Positions 16,721 to 30,128 of a stretch of 64,000 nt of DNA are shown here, one piece after another. Every line of letters begins with the position of its first letter. Position 1 is the stretch's first letter. The stretch is from Burkholderia plantarii (GTDB taxonomy: Bacteria; Pseudomonadota; Gammaproteobacteria; Burkholderiales; Burkholderiaceae): NCBI RefSeq assembly GCF_001411805.1, contig NZ_CP007212.1:3162001-3226000 (forward strand). Direction: 5' to 3'. The notes beneath the pieces were generated by a model. The model made no database searches. It saw only the letters and a program-made list of their open reading frames with translations, and was not told where the DNA came from. The translations under genes and the position numbers were made by a program.

Positions 16721-18192
16721 CAGAGCGGCAGCGTGTGGGTGATCGCCTGCAGGCAGATTTCGATCAGCCTGCTGGGCGCCACGCCGAGCACTACCACGGC
16801 GGCGCCGTTGAGCAGCAGCACGCCGCGGTTCAGCGAGTCGCTCATGATCGGGTTGCTGTCCTGCGGCGCATCGAAGTACATCAGCTTCACGATACGCAGA
16901 TAATAGAACGCGCCGAACAACGAGGAGATGACACCGAGGATCGCGAGCCACGTCAGGCCGGCGTTGATGGTGGCCTCGAGCACCGCGAGCTTCGCGTAGA
17001 ACCCGACCGTCGGCGGAATGCCGGCCAGCGAGAACATCATCACCATCATCACGAACGCGAACACCGGGCTGCGCTTGTTGAGGCCCTTGAAGTCGTCGAG
17101 CGTTTCAGCCTCGAAATCGCGGCGTGCGAGCAGCATCACGATACCGAACGCGCCGAGCGTGGTGATCAGGTAGACGATCGAGTAGAACATCGCCGAGCTG
17201 TAGGCGGTGGCCGCGAAAGTCGGGCTGCCCTTCACGACGCCCGACAGCAGGCCCAGCAGCACGAAGCCCATGTTCGAGATCGCCGAGTAGGCCAGCATCC
17301 GCTTGACGTTACGCTGGACGATACCGGTGATGTTGCCGACGATCAGCGACAACGCCGCGAGGATCACCAGCATCTGCTGCCAGTCGGCCGCGAGCGGCAG
17401 CAGGCCCATCACGAGGAAGCGCAGGCCCCAGGCGAACGCGGCCACCTTCGGGCCGCCGCCCGTGAACAGCGACATCGCCGTCGGCGCGCCCTGGTAGACG
17501 TCGGGCACCCACATGTGGAACGGCACCGCGCCGAGCTTGAACGCCACGCCGGCCACCACGAAGATCACGCCGAACAGCAGCACCGCGTCGTTGATGCGGC
17601 CCGAGGCGATCGCGTTCAGCACGTCGTGCAGTTCGAGCGAGCCGGACGCGCCGTACAGCATCGAGATGCCATACAGCACGAAGCCGGAGGCCAGCGCGCC
17701 GAGCACGTAGTACTTCATTGCCGCTTCGCTCGATTGCGCGCCGTCGCGGCGCAGCGCGATCAGCGCATACAGCGACAGCGACATCAGCTCGAGGCCGAGA
17801 TACAGCGTCAGGAAGTTGTTGCCCGAGATCATCACGAGCTGGCCGAGCAGCGAGAACATCCCGAGCAGGAACACGTCGCCGCGGAACAGGTCGCGATCGG
17901 CGAGGTAGCGGCGCGAGTAGATCAGCGAGACGCCGTAGCCGAACGAGACCACCGACTTCATCACGCTCGCGAACGAATCGACCACGATCATGCGCGAGAA
18001 GAAGTAGTACTGGTGCGGATCGAAGGCCTGGACCGCAAACCACACGCCGGCGGCGATCGACGAGACGACCGCGATCAGGAACGTGAGACGACGGCCGGAT
18101 TCACCGGCCAGGGTGTCGTTCAGCCACGCCACGATGATGGCGAACATCACGAGCGCGTCGGGCAACAAGGCATTCATAGGTGCGTTTTGCAT
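16720..18192 (-). CDS. nuoN: NADH-quinone oxidoreductase subunit N
   Basis: A 490-residue antiporter-like membrane subunit of complex I with about 14 helices. Typical motifs are the conserved glutamate in LGLELMSLSLYAL and lysines in AAMKYYVLGALASG and AFKLGAVPFHMWVPDVYQGAPT. ATG 18192 is preferred because GGAGG lies upstream; alternatives are 18216 and 18177. It forms part of the proton-pumping arm with NuoL and NuoM. It is the last nuo gene, overlapped by DUF2818. Confidence 0.95.
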   Translation of the reverse strand: MQNAPMNALLPDALVMFAIIVAWLNDTLAGESGRRLTFLIAVVSSIAAGVWFAVQAFDPHQYYFFSRMIVVDSFASVMKSVVSFGYGVSLIYSRRYLADRDLFRGDVFLLGMFSLLGQLVMISGNNFLTLYLGLELMSLSLYALIALRRDGAQSSEAAMKYYVLGALASGFVLYGISMLYGASGSLELHDVLNAIASGRINDAVLLFGVIFVVAGVAFKLGAVPFHMWVPDVYQGAPTAMSLFTGGGPKVAAFAWGLRFLVMGLLPLAADWQQMLVILAALSLIVGNITGIVQRNVKRMLAYSAISNMGFVLLGLLSGVVKGSPTFAATAYSSAMFYSIVYLITTLGAFGIVMLLARRDFEAETLDDFKGLNKRSPVFAFVMMVMMFSLAGIPPTVGFYAKLAVLEATINAGLTWLAILGVISSLFGAFYYLRIVKLMYFDAPQDSNPIMSDSLNRGVLLLNGAAVVVLGVAPSRLIEICLQAITHTLPL

Positions 18193-18216
18193 GGTCTTGG
18201 TTTCCTCCGCCCACAC

Positions 18217-19710
18217 TTACTGCGGGGACAGCGGCAGCTTGGATTGCGCAACGTGAGAGAGGAGGTTTTCTACGGAAACGTGCATCACGTCGGTGAAGGG
18301 CTTCGGATACAGGCCCATCAGCAGCGTGAACGCGGCCAGCACGGCGAGCATCGAGAATTCACGAGCGCCGATGTCCTTCAGCCGCGTTACCTTCTCGTTG
18401 ACCACCTTGCCGAAATAGACGCGTTTGTACATCCACAGCGTGTAGCCCGCGCCGAGAATCAGCGTGAAGCCCGCGCCGAACGCGATCCAGAAATTGAACT
18501 TCACGGACGCGAGGATCACCATGAACTCGCCGACGAACCCGGAGGTGCCGGGCAGCCCGCAGTTCGCCATCGCGAACAGCAACGCGAACGTCGCGAACTT
18601 CGGCATGACATTCACGACCCCGCCGTACTCGGCGATATTGCGCGTATGGAGGCGATCGTACAACACGCCGATACAAAGGAACATCGCCCCGGAGACGAAA
18701 CCGTGCGAAATCATCTGCACGATCGCGCCCTCGACGCCCAGCTGGCTGAAGATGAAAAAGCCGAGCGTGACGAAACCCATGTGCGCGATCGATGAATACG
18801 CGACCAGCTTCTTCATGTCGGTCTGCACCATCGCCACGAGGCCGATGTAGATGACGGCGACAAGCGACAGCGCGATCACCACCGGCGCGAGGTAATGCGA
18901 GGCGTCGGGCGTGACCGGCAGCGAGAAGCGCAGGAAGCCGTAGGCGCCGAGCTTCAGCATGATCGCAGCCAGCACCACCGAGCCGCCGGTGGGCGCCTCG
19001 ACGTGCGCGTCGGGCAGCCAGGTGTGGACGGGCCACATCGGCACCTTCACCGCGAACGCGAGGAAGAACGCGGCGAACAGCAACAACTGCGGCGTCATCG
19101 CGAGCTTCGCGCTCTGCCATGCGGCCAGGTCGAACGTGTGCGTCTCGCGGTACAGGTAGATCAGCGCGACCAGCATCAGCAGCGAGCCGGCCAGCGTGTA
19201 GAGGAAGAACTTGAACGCCGCGTAGACGCGGTTCGGGCCGCCCCAGACGCCGATGATGATGTACATCGGAATCAGCGTGGCCTCGAAGAACACGTAAAAC
19301 AGCAGGCCGTCGGCCGCCGAGAACACCCCGATCATGATGCCGGACAGGATCAGGAACGCCGCCAGATACTGCGAGACGTTCTCGGTGATGACTTCCCATG
19401 CGGCGACGACGACGATGACAGTGATCAGCGCCGTCAGCACGACGAACCACATCGAGATCCCGTCGACGCCGAGGTGATACGAAACATTGAACCGTTCGAT
19501 CCAGCTCACGTTCTCCTGGAACTGGAGAGCCGCGGTGCTCGGATCGAAACCGGTGACGAGCGGAATCGTGACAGCAAACCCGAGCAGCGAACCGAGCAGC
19601 GCGACCCAACGGATCACGCCGGGCTTCCGGTCCGTGCCGATGGCCAGAATCACGAGGCCGAACACGATTGGAAGCCAGATGGCGGTACTGAGAATCGGAA
19701 ATGCGGGCAT
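18217..19710 (-). CDS. nuoM: NADH-quinone oxidoreductase subunit M
   Basis: A 497-residue antiporter-like complex I subunit. Motifs include FYVFFEATLIPMYIIIGVWGG (conserved Glu), AFAVKVPMWPVHTWLPDAHVEAPTGGSV (conserved Lys), and QTDMKKLVAYSSIAHMG. The start at 19710 has an AGGAGAGG site upstream; the open frame beyond it to 19911 overlaps nuoL and is not used. Length is normal for NuoM. Confidence 0.96.
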   Translation of the reverse strand: MPAFPILSTAIWLPIVFGLVILAIGTDRKPGVIRWVALLGSLLGFAVTIPLVTGFDPSTAALQFQENVSWIERFNVSYHLGVDGISMWFVVLTALITVIVVVAAWEVITENVSQYLAAFLILSGIMIGVFSAADGLLFYVFFEATLIPMYIIIGVWGGPNRVYAAFKFFLYTLAGSLLMLVALIYLYRETHTFDLAAWQSAKLAMTPQLLLFAAFFLAFAVKVPMWPVHTWLPDAHVEAPTGGSVVLAAIMLKLGAYGFLRFSLPVTPDASHYLAPVVIALSLVAVIYIGLVAMVQTDMKKLVAYSSIAHMGFVTLGFFIFSQLGVEGAIVQMISHGFVSGAMFLCIGVLYDRLHTRNIAEYGGVVNVMPKFATFALLFAMANCGLPGTSGFVGEFMVILASVKFNFWIAFGAGFTLILGAGYTLWMYKRVYFGKVVNEKVTRLKDIGAREFSMLAVLAAFTLLMGLYPKPFTDVMHVSVENLLSHVAQSKLPLSPQ

Positions 19711-19730
19711 GAGTGGGTTCCTCTCCTTTC

Positions 19731-21779
<2,049 letters not shown>

Positions 21780-21796
21780 AGCAGACTCGCCTGAGA

Positions 21797-22108
21797 TTAG
21801 CCCTTGAGCTGGTCGAGATCCTCGACATTGATGGTGTCGAGTTTGCGGAACAGCGTGACCAGGATTGCCAGGCCGATCGCTGCCTCCGCCGCCGCCACCG
21901 TGAGCACGAAGAACACGAAAATCTGTCCATGCACGTCACCGAGATAGTGCGAGAACGCGACGAAGTTCGTATTGACCGCGAGCAGCATCAACTCGATCGC
22001 CATCAGGATCACGATGATGTTGCGGCGGTTCAGGAAGATGCCGACGATGCTGATCGCGAACAGGATCGCGCCGAGCACGAGATAGTGGGCCAGGGTCAGG
22101 TTCAACAT
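21797..22108 (-). CDS. nuoK: NADH-quinone oxidoreductase subunit K
   Basis: A 103-residue three-helix membrane subunit of complex I. The conserved glutamates are in [12 protein letters not shown] and [13 protein letters not shown], part of the quinone-to-pump proton path. Length matches the family (about 100). It lies 17 bases before nuoL and the same distance after nuoJ. Confidence 0.96.
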   Translation of the reverse strand: MLNLTLAHYLVLGAILFAISIVGIFLNRRNIIVILMAIELMLLAVNTNFVAFSHYLGDVHGQIFVFFVLTVAAAEAAIGLAILVTLFRKLDTINVEDLDQLKG

Positions 22109-22125
22109 GGTTCGATTCTCCTCGC

Positions 22126-22788
22126 TCAGCCTTTGGTCGCCGCGGCGGGATCGGCTTCGGCCGGGGCGGCCTCCGGCGGCTGCGGCTTCTCGGCCGCCAT
22201 CTTCACGAGGCGCACGCGGTCCTCGCGGCGCACGCGGATCTGCTCGGACACGTTCTGGCGCTTGCGGTACTTGCCCTTGCCCGCCGTCAGCGAGACCGCC
22301 GCGATGATCGCCACCAGCAGCACCAGGCCCGCGATTTCGAACGCGAAGATGTAATCGGTGTAGATCACCTTGCCGATCAGGCGCGTGTTCGACATGTTGG
22401 CGAGCGCACCCGAGGCCACGTCGCGCACCGGCGAGGCGGTCGCGCCGTAGCCGCGCCAGAGGATCAGCGCGGTCTCGACCACGATGATCGCGCCCACCAC
22501 GGTGGCCATCGGCACGAAGCGGCGGAAGTCGCGGCGCAGCACGTCGACGTTGATGTCGAGCATCATCACGACGAACAGGAACAGCACCATCACCGCGCCG
22601 ACGTAGACCAGCACCAGCAGGATCGCGAGGAATTCGGCCTCGAGCAGCATCCAGATCGCGGCCGCGTTGAAGAACGCCAGCACGAGGAAAAGCGCGGAAG
22701 CCACGGGGTTGCGCGCGGTGATCACCTTCAGTGCCGAGATCACCAGCAGCAGCGAGAAGATGTAGAAGAGTACGGTCGTGAAGTCCAT
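22126..22788 (-). CDS. nuoJ: NADH-quinone oxidoreductase subunit J
   Basis: A 220-residue five-helix membrane subunit. [31 protein letters not shown] contains the conserved pi-bulge/glutamate region of NuoJ. The C-terminal 50 residues are charged, then proline- and alanine-rich, a tail longer than in E. coli. It lies 115 bases after nuoI, the widest gap in the distal half of the operon. Confidence 0.95.
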   Translation of the reverse strand: MDFTTVLFYIFSLLLVISALKVITARNPVASALFLVLAFFNAAAIWMLLEAEFLAILLVLVYVGAVMVLFLFVVMMLDINVDVLRRDFRRFVPMATVVGAIIVVETALILWRGYGATASPVRDVASGALANMSNTRLIGKVIYTDYIFAFEIAGLVLLVAIIAAVSLTAGKGKYRKRQNVSEQIRVRREDRVRLVKMAAEKPQPPEAAPAEADPAAATKG

Positions 22789-22903
22789 GGTTACCGGTTC
22801 ATCGTTAGGCCTTGGTCAGGCACGGTTCTCGGGCACTGCAACGTGCCGCGCACCGTTGCCGCGGCGCTCCCGGGCCTGCCCTTCCCGGGCCGGCCCGTCC
22901 AGC

Positions 22904-23392
22904 TCATCGATACGGCGCGTCGGCGGCCTTGGCGGCCGCGATGTCCTTCTCGTAGCGATCACCGACCGCGAGCAGCATTTCCTTCGTGAAATACAGGTCG
23001 CCGCGCTTTTCGCCGTGATACTCGAGGATCTGCGTCTCGACGATCGAATCGACCGGGCAGCTCTCCTCGCAGAAGCCGCAGAAGATGCACTTGGTCAGGT
23101 CGATGTCGTAGCGCGTGGTGCGGCGCGTGTTGTCGGCACGCGTTTGCGACTCGATCGTGATCGCCATCGCGGGGCACACGGCCTCGCAGAGCTTGCAGGC
23201 GATGCAGCGCTCCTCGCCATTCTCGTAGCGGCGCAGCGCATGCAGCCCGCGAAAGCGCGGCGAGATCGGGGTCTTCTCTTCCGGGAACTGCACCGTGAAC
23301 TTGCGCTTGAACGTGTAGCGTCCGGTCAGCGCGAGCCCCTTGAGCAACTCGGTCAGGAAGAAGGTCTTAAAGAAATGTTGGATAGCCGTCAT
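22904..23392 (-). CDS. nuoI: NADH-quinone oxidoreductase subunit I
   Basis: A 162-residue peripheral subunit carrying two 4Fe-4S clusters (N6a, N6b). The two ferredoxin motifs are [16 protein letters not shown] and [16 protein letters not shown]. An amphipathic N-terminal helix anchors it at the membrane face. Length matches the family (about 162 in betaproteobacteria). Confidence 0.97.
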   Translation of the reverse strand: MTAIQHFFKTFFLTELLKGLALTGRYTFKRKFTVQFPEEKTPISPRFRGLHALRRYENGEERCIACKLCEAVCPAMAITIESQTRADNTRRTTRYDIDLTKCIFCGFCEESCPVDSIVETQILEYHGEKRGDLYFTKEMLLAVGDRYEKDIAAAKAADAPYR

Positions 23393-23408
23393 GATGGGAT
23401 CCGCCCTC

Positions 23409-24473
23409 TCAATTCCAGATATTCAGCGGCGACATCATCCAGAAGCCGACCACCACCACCCAGATCACGCAGATCGGCAGGAAGATCTTCCAGCCGAGAC
23501 GCATGATCTGGTCGTAACGGAAGCGCGGGAACGTCGCGCGGGCCCAGATGAACACCGACAGCAGGAAGAAGACTTTCGCCACGAGCCAGAAGATGCCCGG
23601 GATGAACGACAGGAAGCTGAACGGCGAGTCCCAGCCGCCGAGGAACAGCGTGGCGGCCAGCGCCGAGATCACGATCATGTTGATGTACTCGGCGAGGAAG
23701 AACAGCGCGAAGCCCATCCCCGAGTAGTCGATCATGTGACCGGCCACGATTTCCGATTCGCCTTCCACCACGTCGAACGGGTGGCGGTTCGTTTCCGCGA
23801 TGCCCGAGATGAAGTAGATGACGAACACCGGCAGCAGCGGCAGCCAGTTCCACGACATGAAGTTGATGCCGTGGTGCGCGAAGTAGCCGTGCTGCTGCGA
23901 GGCGACGATCTCGGAGAAATTCAGGCTGCCGGCCGTCATCAGCACCAGCACCAGCGCGAAGCCCATCGAGATTTCATACGACACCATCTGCGCGGCCGCG
24001 CGCATCGCGCCGAGGAACGCGTACTTCGAATTCGACGCCCAGCCGGCGAGGATCACCGCGTACACGCCGATCGACGAGATCGCCATCGCGTAGAGCAGGC
24101 CCGCGTTGATGTTGGCGAGCACCGCGCCGGCCTGGAATGGAATCACCGCCCAGACCGCGAACGCCGGCACCACCGTCATCACCGGCGCGATCAGGTACAG
24201 CCAGCGACTCGCGGCGGTCGGCTGGATCACTTCCTTCAGCAGCAGCTTCAGCACGTCGGCGATCGGCTGCAGCAGGCCGCCGGGGCCCACGCGGTTCGGG
24301 CCGAGCCGCACGTGCATCCAGCCGATCAGCTTGCGCTCCCAGAGGATCAGGTACGCGACGCAGAGCAGGATCACCACGGCGACCACGAGGATGCGCACGA
24401 GCGCCCATACGGTCGGCCATGCCACGCCGAGCAGCGCGGTACCACCCGAGTTGATCGTATCGAACAAGCTCAT
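23409..24473 (-). CDS. nuoH: NADH-quinone oxidoreductase subunit H
   Basis: A 354-residue membrane subunit with eight to nine helices that forms the quinone cavity. [31 protein letters not shown] and [34 protein letters not shown] are hallmark motifs, the latter with conserved acidic residues for proton transfer. Its ATG is immediately adjacent to the nuoG stop codon, so the two are tightly coupled. Confidence 0.97.
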   Translation of the reverse strand: MSLFDTINSGGTALLGVAWPTVWALVRILVVAVVILLCVAYLILWERKLIGWMHVRLGPNRVGPGGLLQPIADVLKLLLKEVIQPTAASRWLYLIAPVMTVVPAFAVWAVIPFQAGAVLANINAGLLYAMAISSIGVYAVILAGWASNSKYAFLGAMRAAAQMVSYEISMGFALVLVLMTAGSLNFSEIVASQQHGYFAHHGINFMSWNWLPLLPVFVIYFISGIAETNRHPFDVVEGESEIVAGHMIDYSGMGFALFFLAEYINMIVISALAATLFLGGWDSPFSFLSFIPGIFWLVAKVFFLLSVFIWARATFPRFRYDQIMRLGWKIFLPICVIWVVVVGFWMMSPLNIWN

Positions 24474-26804
24474 TTACGCCTTCTCCACCACGAGTTCACC
24501 GGACTGGCCGCCGAGTACCGCACCGGCGGGCGTGGCGGCCGACACGCGAACCACCGTCTCGGCCAGATTCGCATCGCGCACCGCCGGCAGCTGCACCGAG
24601 CGGCCGCCCTGGCTCACGCGAACCGCGTCGCCGTTGGCGAGGCCGAGCTTGTCGAACAGCGCGGCGGGCAGGCCCACCGCATGCGCGGCCTTCGCCGCCA
24701 CCGTCAGGTGCAGCGCGCCGGCACGGCGCGCGAGCGGATCGGCATGGTAGATCGGCACGTCGGACAGGCGCTCGAGCGCGCCGGCGGCCGGCTGCGCGGC
24801 GGCGCGTGCCGGCACGACCGAGGTCGCGTTCGACAGGCGCGCGGCGATGTCGCCGTCGCCGAGCGCGGCGAGCCGCACTTCATCGGACGTCTCGTATTCG
24901 AAGTTCGGCAGGCCGAGCAGGCTGCCGAGCACGCGCAGCACCTTCCAGCCCGGGCGCGTGTCGCCGAGCGGGCGCACCACGCCGTTAAACGACTGCGCGC
25001 GGCCTTCGGCGTTGACGAAGGTGCCGGCCGTCTCGGTGAACGGCGCGATCGGCAGCAGCACGTCGGCGTAGTCGGTGCCGTACTTGAACGGCGACATCAC
25101 GACCACCATCTCGGCCTGGTCGAGCGCCGCGCGCGCGGCGATCGGATCAGCCGTGTCGAATTCGGGCTCGACGTTGACGAGCAGGTAGCCCTTGCGCGGC
25201 TGCGCGAACATCTCGCTCGCGTTCAGGCCGCCCTCGCCCGGCAGCACGCCGGCGAGATGCGCGCCAACCGTGTTGGCCGCTTCCGTCAGGAAGCCGAGCG
25301 TCGCGCCCGTGTGCTCGGCGATCCACTGCGCGAGCGCATGCAGTTGCGCGAACTGCGGATGGCGCACCGCGCCGTTGCCGAGCAGCACCGCGCGACGTTC
25401 GCCGCTCGCGAGCGACTGCGCGACACGCTCGGCCTCGGCCGAGGCCTCGACGCCCGCGATCGCGTCCGGCAGCGCGCCGCCGCTCGCCTTGGCGACCGCC
25501 GCGGCGATGCCGGCCAGCGCCTCGAGCCAGCCCGACGGCGCCGCGACAATGCGCTTGGCCGACGGGATCAGCGCGTCGTCGCCACTCGCGTTGAGGAGGT
25601 GGATCTGCGCGCCGGCCTTGGCGGTCTGGCGCAGGCGCGCGGCGAACAGCGGATGGTCGCGGCGCAGGATCGAGCCGATCACGAACGCCGAATCGAGGTT
25701 CGACAGGTCGGCGATCGGCATGCCGAGCCACGGCGCGCCCGATACCGGCGCCGAGAAATCGGTCTGGCGCAGGCGGAAGTCGACGTTCGGCACCTTCAGC
25801 TCGCGGGCGAGCTGCTTGACGAGGAACAGTTCCTCGAGCGTGGCGTGCGGGCTCGCGAGCGCGGCCAGCGCGTTCGCGCCATGATCGGCCGCGATGCCCT
25901 TCAGGCCCTTCGCGACATATTCGAGCGCGGTCTGCCAGTCGGTCTCGATCCACTCGCCGCCCTGCTTCAGCATCGGCTTGGTGAGACGATCCTCGCTGTT
26001 CAGTCCTTCATACGAGAAGCGGTCCTTGTCCGAGATCCAGCATTCGTTGACGGCTTCGTTCTCGAGCGGCAGCACGCGCATCACGCGGTTGTTCTTGACC
26101 TGCACCACCAGGTTCGCGCCGACCGAATCGTGCGGGCTCACCGACTTGCGGCGCGACAATTCCCAGGTGCGGGCGCTGAAGCGGAACGGCTTGCTCGTCA
26201 GCGCGCCCACCGGGCACAGATCGATCATGTTGCCCGACAACTCGGAATCGACGGTCTTGCCGACGAACGTGGTGATCTCCGAATGCTCGCCGCGGCCCAG
26301 CATGCCGAACTCCATCACGCCGGCCACTTCCTCGCCGAAGCGCACGCAGCGCGTACAGTGGATACAGCGCGACATCTCTTCCATCGAGATCAGCGGGCCG
26401 ACGTTCTTGTGGAACACGACGCGCTTTTCCTCGCGATAGCGCGACGACGACTTGCCGTAACCGACCGCCAGATCCTGCAGCTGGCACTCGCCGCCCTGAT
26501 CGCAGATCGGGCAGTCGAGCGGATGGTTGATCAGCAGGAATTCCATCACCGCCTGCTGCGCCTTCACTGCCTTTTCCGAGTGCGTGCGTACGATCATCCC
26601 GGCGGACACCGGCGTCGCGCAGGCCGGCACGGCCTTCGGCATCTTCTCGACGTCAACGAGACACATGCGGCAGTTAGCCGCAACCGACAGCTTTTTGTGG
26701 TAGCAGAAGTGCGGAATATACTTGTCTGCCTTGTGCGCAGCCTGGATCACCATGCTGCCTTCGGGCACCTCGACCTTCTTCCCGTCTATCTCAAGTTCAA
26801 CCAT
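24474..26804 (-). CDS. nuoG: NADH-quinone oxidoreductase subunit G
   Basis: A 776-residue peripheral-arm subunit. The N-terminal 2Fe-2S domain has CYHKKLSVAANCRMCLVDVEK. HPLDCPICDQGGECQLQD and CIHCTRCVRFGEEVAGV bind 4Fe-4S clusters, followed by NMIDLCPVGALTSKPFRF. The rest is a molybdopterin-oxidoreductase-like domain that has lost the cofactor. Length is normal for betaproteobacteria. An AGGA site precedes ATG 26804. Confidence 0.96.
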   Translation of the reverse strand: MVELEIDGKKVEVPEGSMVIQAAHKADKYIPHFCYHKKLSVAANCRMCLVDVEKMPKAVPACATPVSAGMIVRTHSEKAVKAQQAVMEFLLINHPLDCPICDQGGECQLQDLAVGYGKSSSRYREEKRVVFHKNVGPLISMEEMSRCIHCTRCVRFGEEVAGVMEFGMLGRGEHSEITTFVGKTVDSELSGNMIDLCPVGALTSKPFRFSARTWELSRRKSVSPHDSVGANLVVQVKNNRVMRVLPLENEAVNECWISDKDRFSYEGLNSEDRLTKPMLKQGGEWIETDWQTALEYVAKGLKGIAADHGANALAALASPHATLEELFLVKQLARELKVPNVDFRLRQTDFSAPVSGAPWLGMPIADLSNLDSAFVIGSILRRDHPLFAARLRQTAKAGAQIHLLNASGDDALIPSAKRIVAAPSGWLEALAGIAAAVAKASGGALPDAIAGVEASAEAERVAQSLASGERRAVLLGNGAVRHPQFAQLHALAQWIAEHTGATLGFLTEAANTVGAHLAGVLPGEGGLNASEMFAQPRKGYLLVNVEPEFDTADPIAARAALDQAEMVVVMSPFKYGTDYADVLLPIAPFTETAGTFVNAEGRAQSFNGVVRPLGDTRPGWKVLRVLGSLLGLPNFEYETSDEVRLAALGDGDIAARLSNATSVVPARAAAQPAAGALERLSDVPIYHADPLARRAGALHLTVAAKAAHAVGLPAALFDKLGLANGDAVRVSQGGRSVQLPAVRDANLAETVVRVSAATPAGAVLGGQSGELVVEKA

Positions 26805-26904
26805 GATGATGTATGGTCCTTAACCTTTTACGCTCGCTCGCGCCCTCGCCCGCCGGGCGCTGATGTTCCGCAATCGGGTTGGCCGGACTGCGCCGGCTTT
26901 CACG

Positions 26905-28221
26905 TCAGGCCGCGACGGCCGGCGCGTGCGAATGAGTCCCGACCATGCAGTGCTTGTGCTCGATGTGGTACGCGAATTCGTCCCAGTAGTGCTTGAGCAT
27001 GCCGCGCACCGGCATCGCCGCCGCGTCGCCGAGCGCGCAGATGGTACGGCCCATGATGTTCTCGGCCACCGAGTTCAGCAGGTCCAGATCTTCCTTGCGG
27101 CCTTCGCCGTTCTCGATCCGCTTCACCACGCGGTACAGCCAGCCGGTGCCTTCGCGGCACGGCGTACACTGGCCGCACGACTCCTCGTGGTAGAAGTACG
27201 ACAGGCGCAGCAGCGCCCGCACCATGCAGCGCGTCTCGTCCATCACGATCACCGCGCCCGAACCGAGCATCGAGCCGGCCTTCGCGATCGAGTCGTAGTC
27301 CATGTCGATCTGCATCATCGTGTCGCCCGGGATCACCGGCGCCGACGACCCTCCCGGGATCACCGCCTTCAGCTTGCGGCCGCCGCGCATGCCGCCCGCC
27401 AGTTCGAGCAGCGCCGAGAACGGCGTGCCGAGCGGCACTTCATAGTTGCCGGGACGCTCGACGTCGCCCGACACCGAGAAGATCTTGGTGCCGCCGTTGT
27501 TCGGCTTGCCGAGCTCGAGGTAATTCTGCGGGCCGACCGCGAGCAGGAACGGCACGGCCGCGAAGGTCTCGGTGTTGTTGATGGTGGTCGGCTTGCCGTA
27601 CACGCCGAAGCTCGCCGGGAACGGCGGCTTGAAGCGCGGCTGGCCCTTCTTGCCTTCGAGCGATTCGAGCAGCGCCGTTTCCTCGCCGCAGATATACGCG
27701 CCGTAGCCATGGTGCGCGTTGAGCTGGAACGAAAACTCCGAGCCGAGGATGTTCGCGCCGAGATACCCGGCTGCGCGTGCTTCCTCGAGCGCGGCCTCGA
27801 AGCGTCGATACACTTCGAAGATCTCGCCGTGGATGTAGTTGTAGCCGGCCGTGATGCCCATCGCGTAGGCGCCGATCGTCATGCCTTCGATCACGGCATG
27901 CGGGTTCCAGCGCAGGATGTCGCGATCCTTGAACGTGCCCGGCTCGCCTTCGTCCGAGTTGCAGACCAGATACTTCTGGCCCGGGAACTGGCGCGGCATG
28001 AAGCTCCACTTCAGGCCGGTCGGGAAACCCGCACCGCCGCGGCCGCGCAGGCCCGACGCCTTGACGTCGGCGATCACCTGCTCGGGCGGGATCTTTTCTT
28101 CCACGATGCGACGCAGCTGCTGGTAGCCGCCGCGCGCGACGTAGTCTTCGAGACGCCAGTTCTCGCCGTTCAGGTTCGCGAGAATCAGCGGTTTGATGTG
28201 ACGATCGTGCAAAGACGTCAT
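26905..28221 (-). CDS. nuoF: NADH-quinone oxidoreductase subunit F
   Basis: A 438-residue NADH- and FMN-binding subunit. The glycine-rich [16 protein letters not shown] binds [22 protein letters not shown] is conserved, and [15 protein letters not shown] with a later cysteine binds the N3 4Fe-4S cluster. Its ATG overlaps the nuoE stop by four bases (ATGA). A 100-base gap separates it from nuoG. Confidence 0.97.
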   Translation of the reverse strand: MTSLHDRHIKPLILANLNGENWRLEDYVARGGYQQLRRIVEEKIPPEQVIADVKASGLRGRGGAGFPTGLKWSFMPRQFPGQKYLVCNSDEGEPGTFKDRDILRWNPHAVIEGMTIGAYAMGITAGYNYIHGEIFEVYRRFEAALEEARAAGYLGANILGSEFSFQLNAHHGYGAYICGEETALLESLEGKKGQPRFKPPFPASFGVYGKPTTINNTETFAAVPFLLAVGPQNYLELGKPNNGGTKIFSVSGDVERPGNYEVPLGTPFSALLELAGGMRGGRKLKAVIPGGSSAPVIPGDTMMQIDMDYDSIAKAGSMLGSGAVIVMDETRCMVRALLRLSYFYHEESCGQCTPCREGTGWLYRVVKRIENGEGRKEDLDLLNSVAENIMGRTICALGDAAAMPVRGMLKHYWDEFAYHIEHKHCMVGTHSHAPAVAA

Positions 28222-28703
28222 TTCGAGAGCTCCTCAAGCAGCTGGTCGATCTTCTCGCGGCTCATGAAGCTGCACATCTTGTGATTGTTGAGCAGCAATA
28301 CCGGCGCGTCGCCGCAGGCGCCGAAACATTCGCCTTCCTTCAGCGAGAACCTGCCGTCGGGCGTGGTTTCACCGAAGTCGATACCGAGCTTCTGCTTCAG
28401 ATAATCGGCCGTCGCCTCGGCACCGCCATGCGGGCCGAGCTGGCACGGGAGATTCGTGCAGAGCGTGATCTTGTGCTTGCCGACCGGCTTGAGCTCGTAC
28501 ATCGTGTAGAAGGTCGCCACTTCCTGCACGGCGACGGCCGGCATGCCGAGATAGTCCGCCACGAACTGCATCAGTTCGGGCGACAGCCAGCCGTGCTCTT
28601 CCTGAGCCACGGCCAGCGCCGACATCACGGCGGACTGTTTCTGATCGGCGGGATACTTGGCCACCACGCGATCGATTTCTTTCAGGCCTTCAGCTGAGAT
28701 CAT
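28218..28703 (-). CDS. nuoE: NADH-quinone oxidoreductase subunit E
   Basis: A 161-residue thioredoxin-like 2Fe-2S subunit. The cluster cysteines are in [12 protein letters not shown] and [14 protein letters not shown] 28703 is preferred over a TTG at 28724: the family usually begins at this methionine and the TTG has no properly spaced ribosome site. It is translationally coupled to nuoF. A 162-base gap precedes it after nuoD. Confidence 0.95.
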   Translation of the reverse strand: MISAEGLKEIDRVVAKYPADQKQSAVMSALAVAQEEHGWLSPELMQFVADYLGMPAVAVQEVATFYTMYELKPVGKHKITLCTNLPCQLGPHGGAEATADYLKQKLGIDFGETTPDGRFSLKEGECFGACGDAPVLLLNNHKMCSFMSREKIDQLLEELSK

Positions 28704-28865
28704 TTTCAGACACGACTCATTCAATTCCTACCGAACGAACAACCTGCCGCGGGGATGCGCAACGGCAGACCTGGCGCTCACTGTTGACTGCCCGCGGCGC
28801 GCCGGCACTGCGCGCATCGCGAAGCCTTGCTGCTCGCCGCCCGCTCGACGCGAACGGCGTGGCGA

Positions 28866-30119
28866 TCAACGGTCGATCTCGCCGAACACGATGTCCTGCG
28901 TACCGATGATCGTGACCGCGTCGGCAATCATGTGGCCATGCGCCATTTCGTTGAGCGCGGAGAGGTGCGCGTAGCCGGGTGCGCGAATCTTCAGCCGGTA
29001 CGGCTTGTTCGCGCCGTCGGACACGAGATAGATACCGAATTCGCCCTTCGGGTGCTCGACCGCCGCGTAGGTTTCGCCTTCCGGCACGTGGAAACCTTCG
29101 GTGAACAGCTTGAAGTGGTGAATCAGATCTTCCATGTTCGACTTCATGTCGACACGTTTGGGCGGCGCAATCTTGTGATTGTCCGTCATCACCGGGCCCG
29201 GATTCTTCCGCAGCCACTCAATACACTGTTTCGCGATGCGGCACGACTGCCGCATCTCTTCGATACGGACCAGATAACGGTCGTAACAATCGCCGTTCAC
29301 GCCGACCGGAATGTCGAAATCGAGGCGATCGTAGACTTCGTAGGGCTGCTTCTTGCGCAGGTCCCACTCGACCCCCGAGCCGCGCAGCATCGCGCCCGTC
29401 AGGCCGAGCTGCAACGCGCGCTCGGGGCTCACCACGCCGATCCCGACGAGACGCTGCTTCCAGATCCGGTTGTCGGTCAGCAGCGTTTCGTATTCGTCGA
29501 CGCACTTCGGGAAGCGCGTGAAGAAATCGTCGATGAAGTCGAGCACCGAACCCTGGCGCGCCTCGTTCATCTTCGACAGCGCCTTCTCGTTGCGAATCTT
29601 CGACGCCTTGTATTGCGGCATGACATCGGGCAAATCCCGATAAACCCCACCCGGACGGTAGTAGGCCGCATGCATGCGCGCACCCGACACCGCCTCGTAG
29701 ACGTCCATCAGGTCCTCGCGCTCGCGGAACGCGTAGAGGAACACCGCCATCGCGCCGACGTCGAGGCCATGCGAGCCGATCCACATCAGGTGGTTCAGCA
29801 CGCGCGTGATCTCGTCGAACAGCACGCGGATGTACTGCGCGCGCTCCGGCACGTCGATGCCGAGCAGCTTCTCGATCGCGAGCACGTAGCCGTGTTCGTT
29901 CACCATCATCGACACGTAGTCGAGACGGTCCATGTACGGCACGGACTGGATGAAGGTCTTGTTCTCGGCGAGCTTTTCGGTCGCGCGGTGCAGCAGGCCG
30001 ATGTGCGGATCGGCGCGCTGGATTACTTCGCCGTCGAGTTCGAGCACGAGGCGCAGCACGCCGTGCGCGGCCGGGTGCTGCGGGCCGAAGTTGAGCGTGT
30101 AGTTCTTGATGTCAGCCAT
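28866..30119 (-). CDS. nuoD: NADH-quinone oxidoreductase subunit D
   Basis: A 417-residue 49-kDa-type subunit lining the quinone site, related to hydrogenase large subunits. It opens [31 protein letters not shown], the universal signature. [23 protein letters not shown] and DIVFGEIDR close it. It is separate from nuoC, unlike the E. coli nuoCD fusion. Confidence 0.97.
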   Translation of the reverse strand: MADIKNYTLNFGPQHPAAHGVLRLVLELDGEVIQRADPHIGLLHRATEKLAENKTFIQSVPYMDRLDYVSMMVNEHGYVLAIEKLLGIDVPERAQYIRVLFDEITRVLNHLMWIGSHGLDVGAMAVFLYAFREREDLMDVYEAVSGARMHAAYYRPGGVYRDLPDVMPQYKASKIRNEKALSKMNEARQGSVLDFIDDFFTRFPKCVDEYETLLTDNRIWKQRLVGIGVVSPERALQLGLTGAMLRGSGVEWDLRKKQPYEVYDRLDFDIPVGVNGDCYDRYLVRIEEMRQSCRIAKQCIEWLRKNPGPVMTDNHKIAPPKRVDMKSNMEDLIHHFKLFTEGFHVPEGETYAAVEHPKGEFGIYLVSDGANKPYRLKIRAPGYAHLSALNEMAHGHMIADAVTIIGTQDIVFGEIDR

Positions 30120-30128
30120 GTCGTCCTC

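Noticed and set aside
16735..18795. 686-codon rightward ORF antisense to nuoN and nuoM
   Set aside because: Extremely His/Gln/Arg-rich with no motif; explained by antisense reading of conserved nuo genes.
23340..26996. 1218-codon rightward ORF antisense to nuoG and nuoH
   Set aside because: The composition is that of a shadow frame in GC-rich DNA, and the true genes are on the minus strand.
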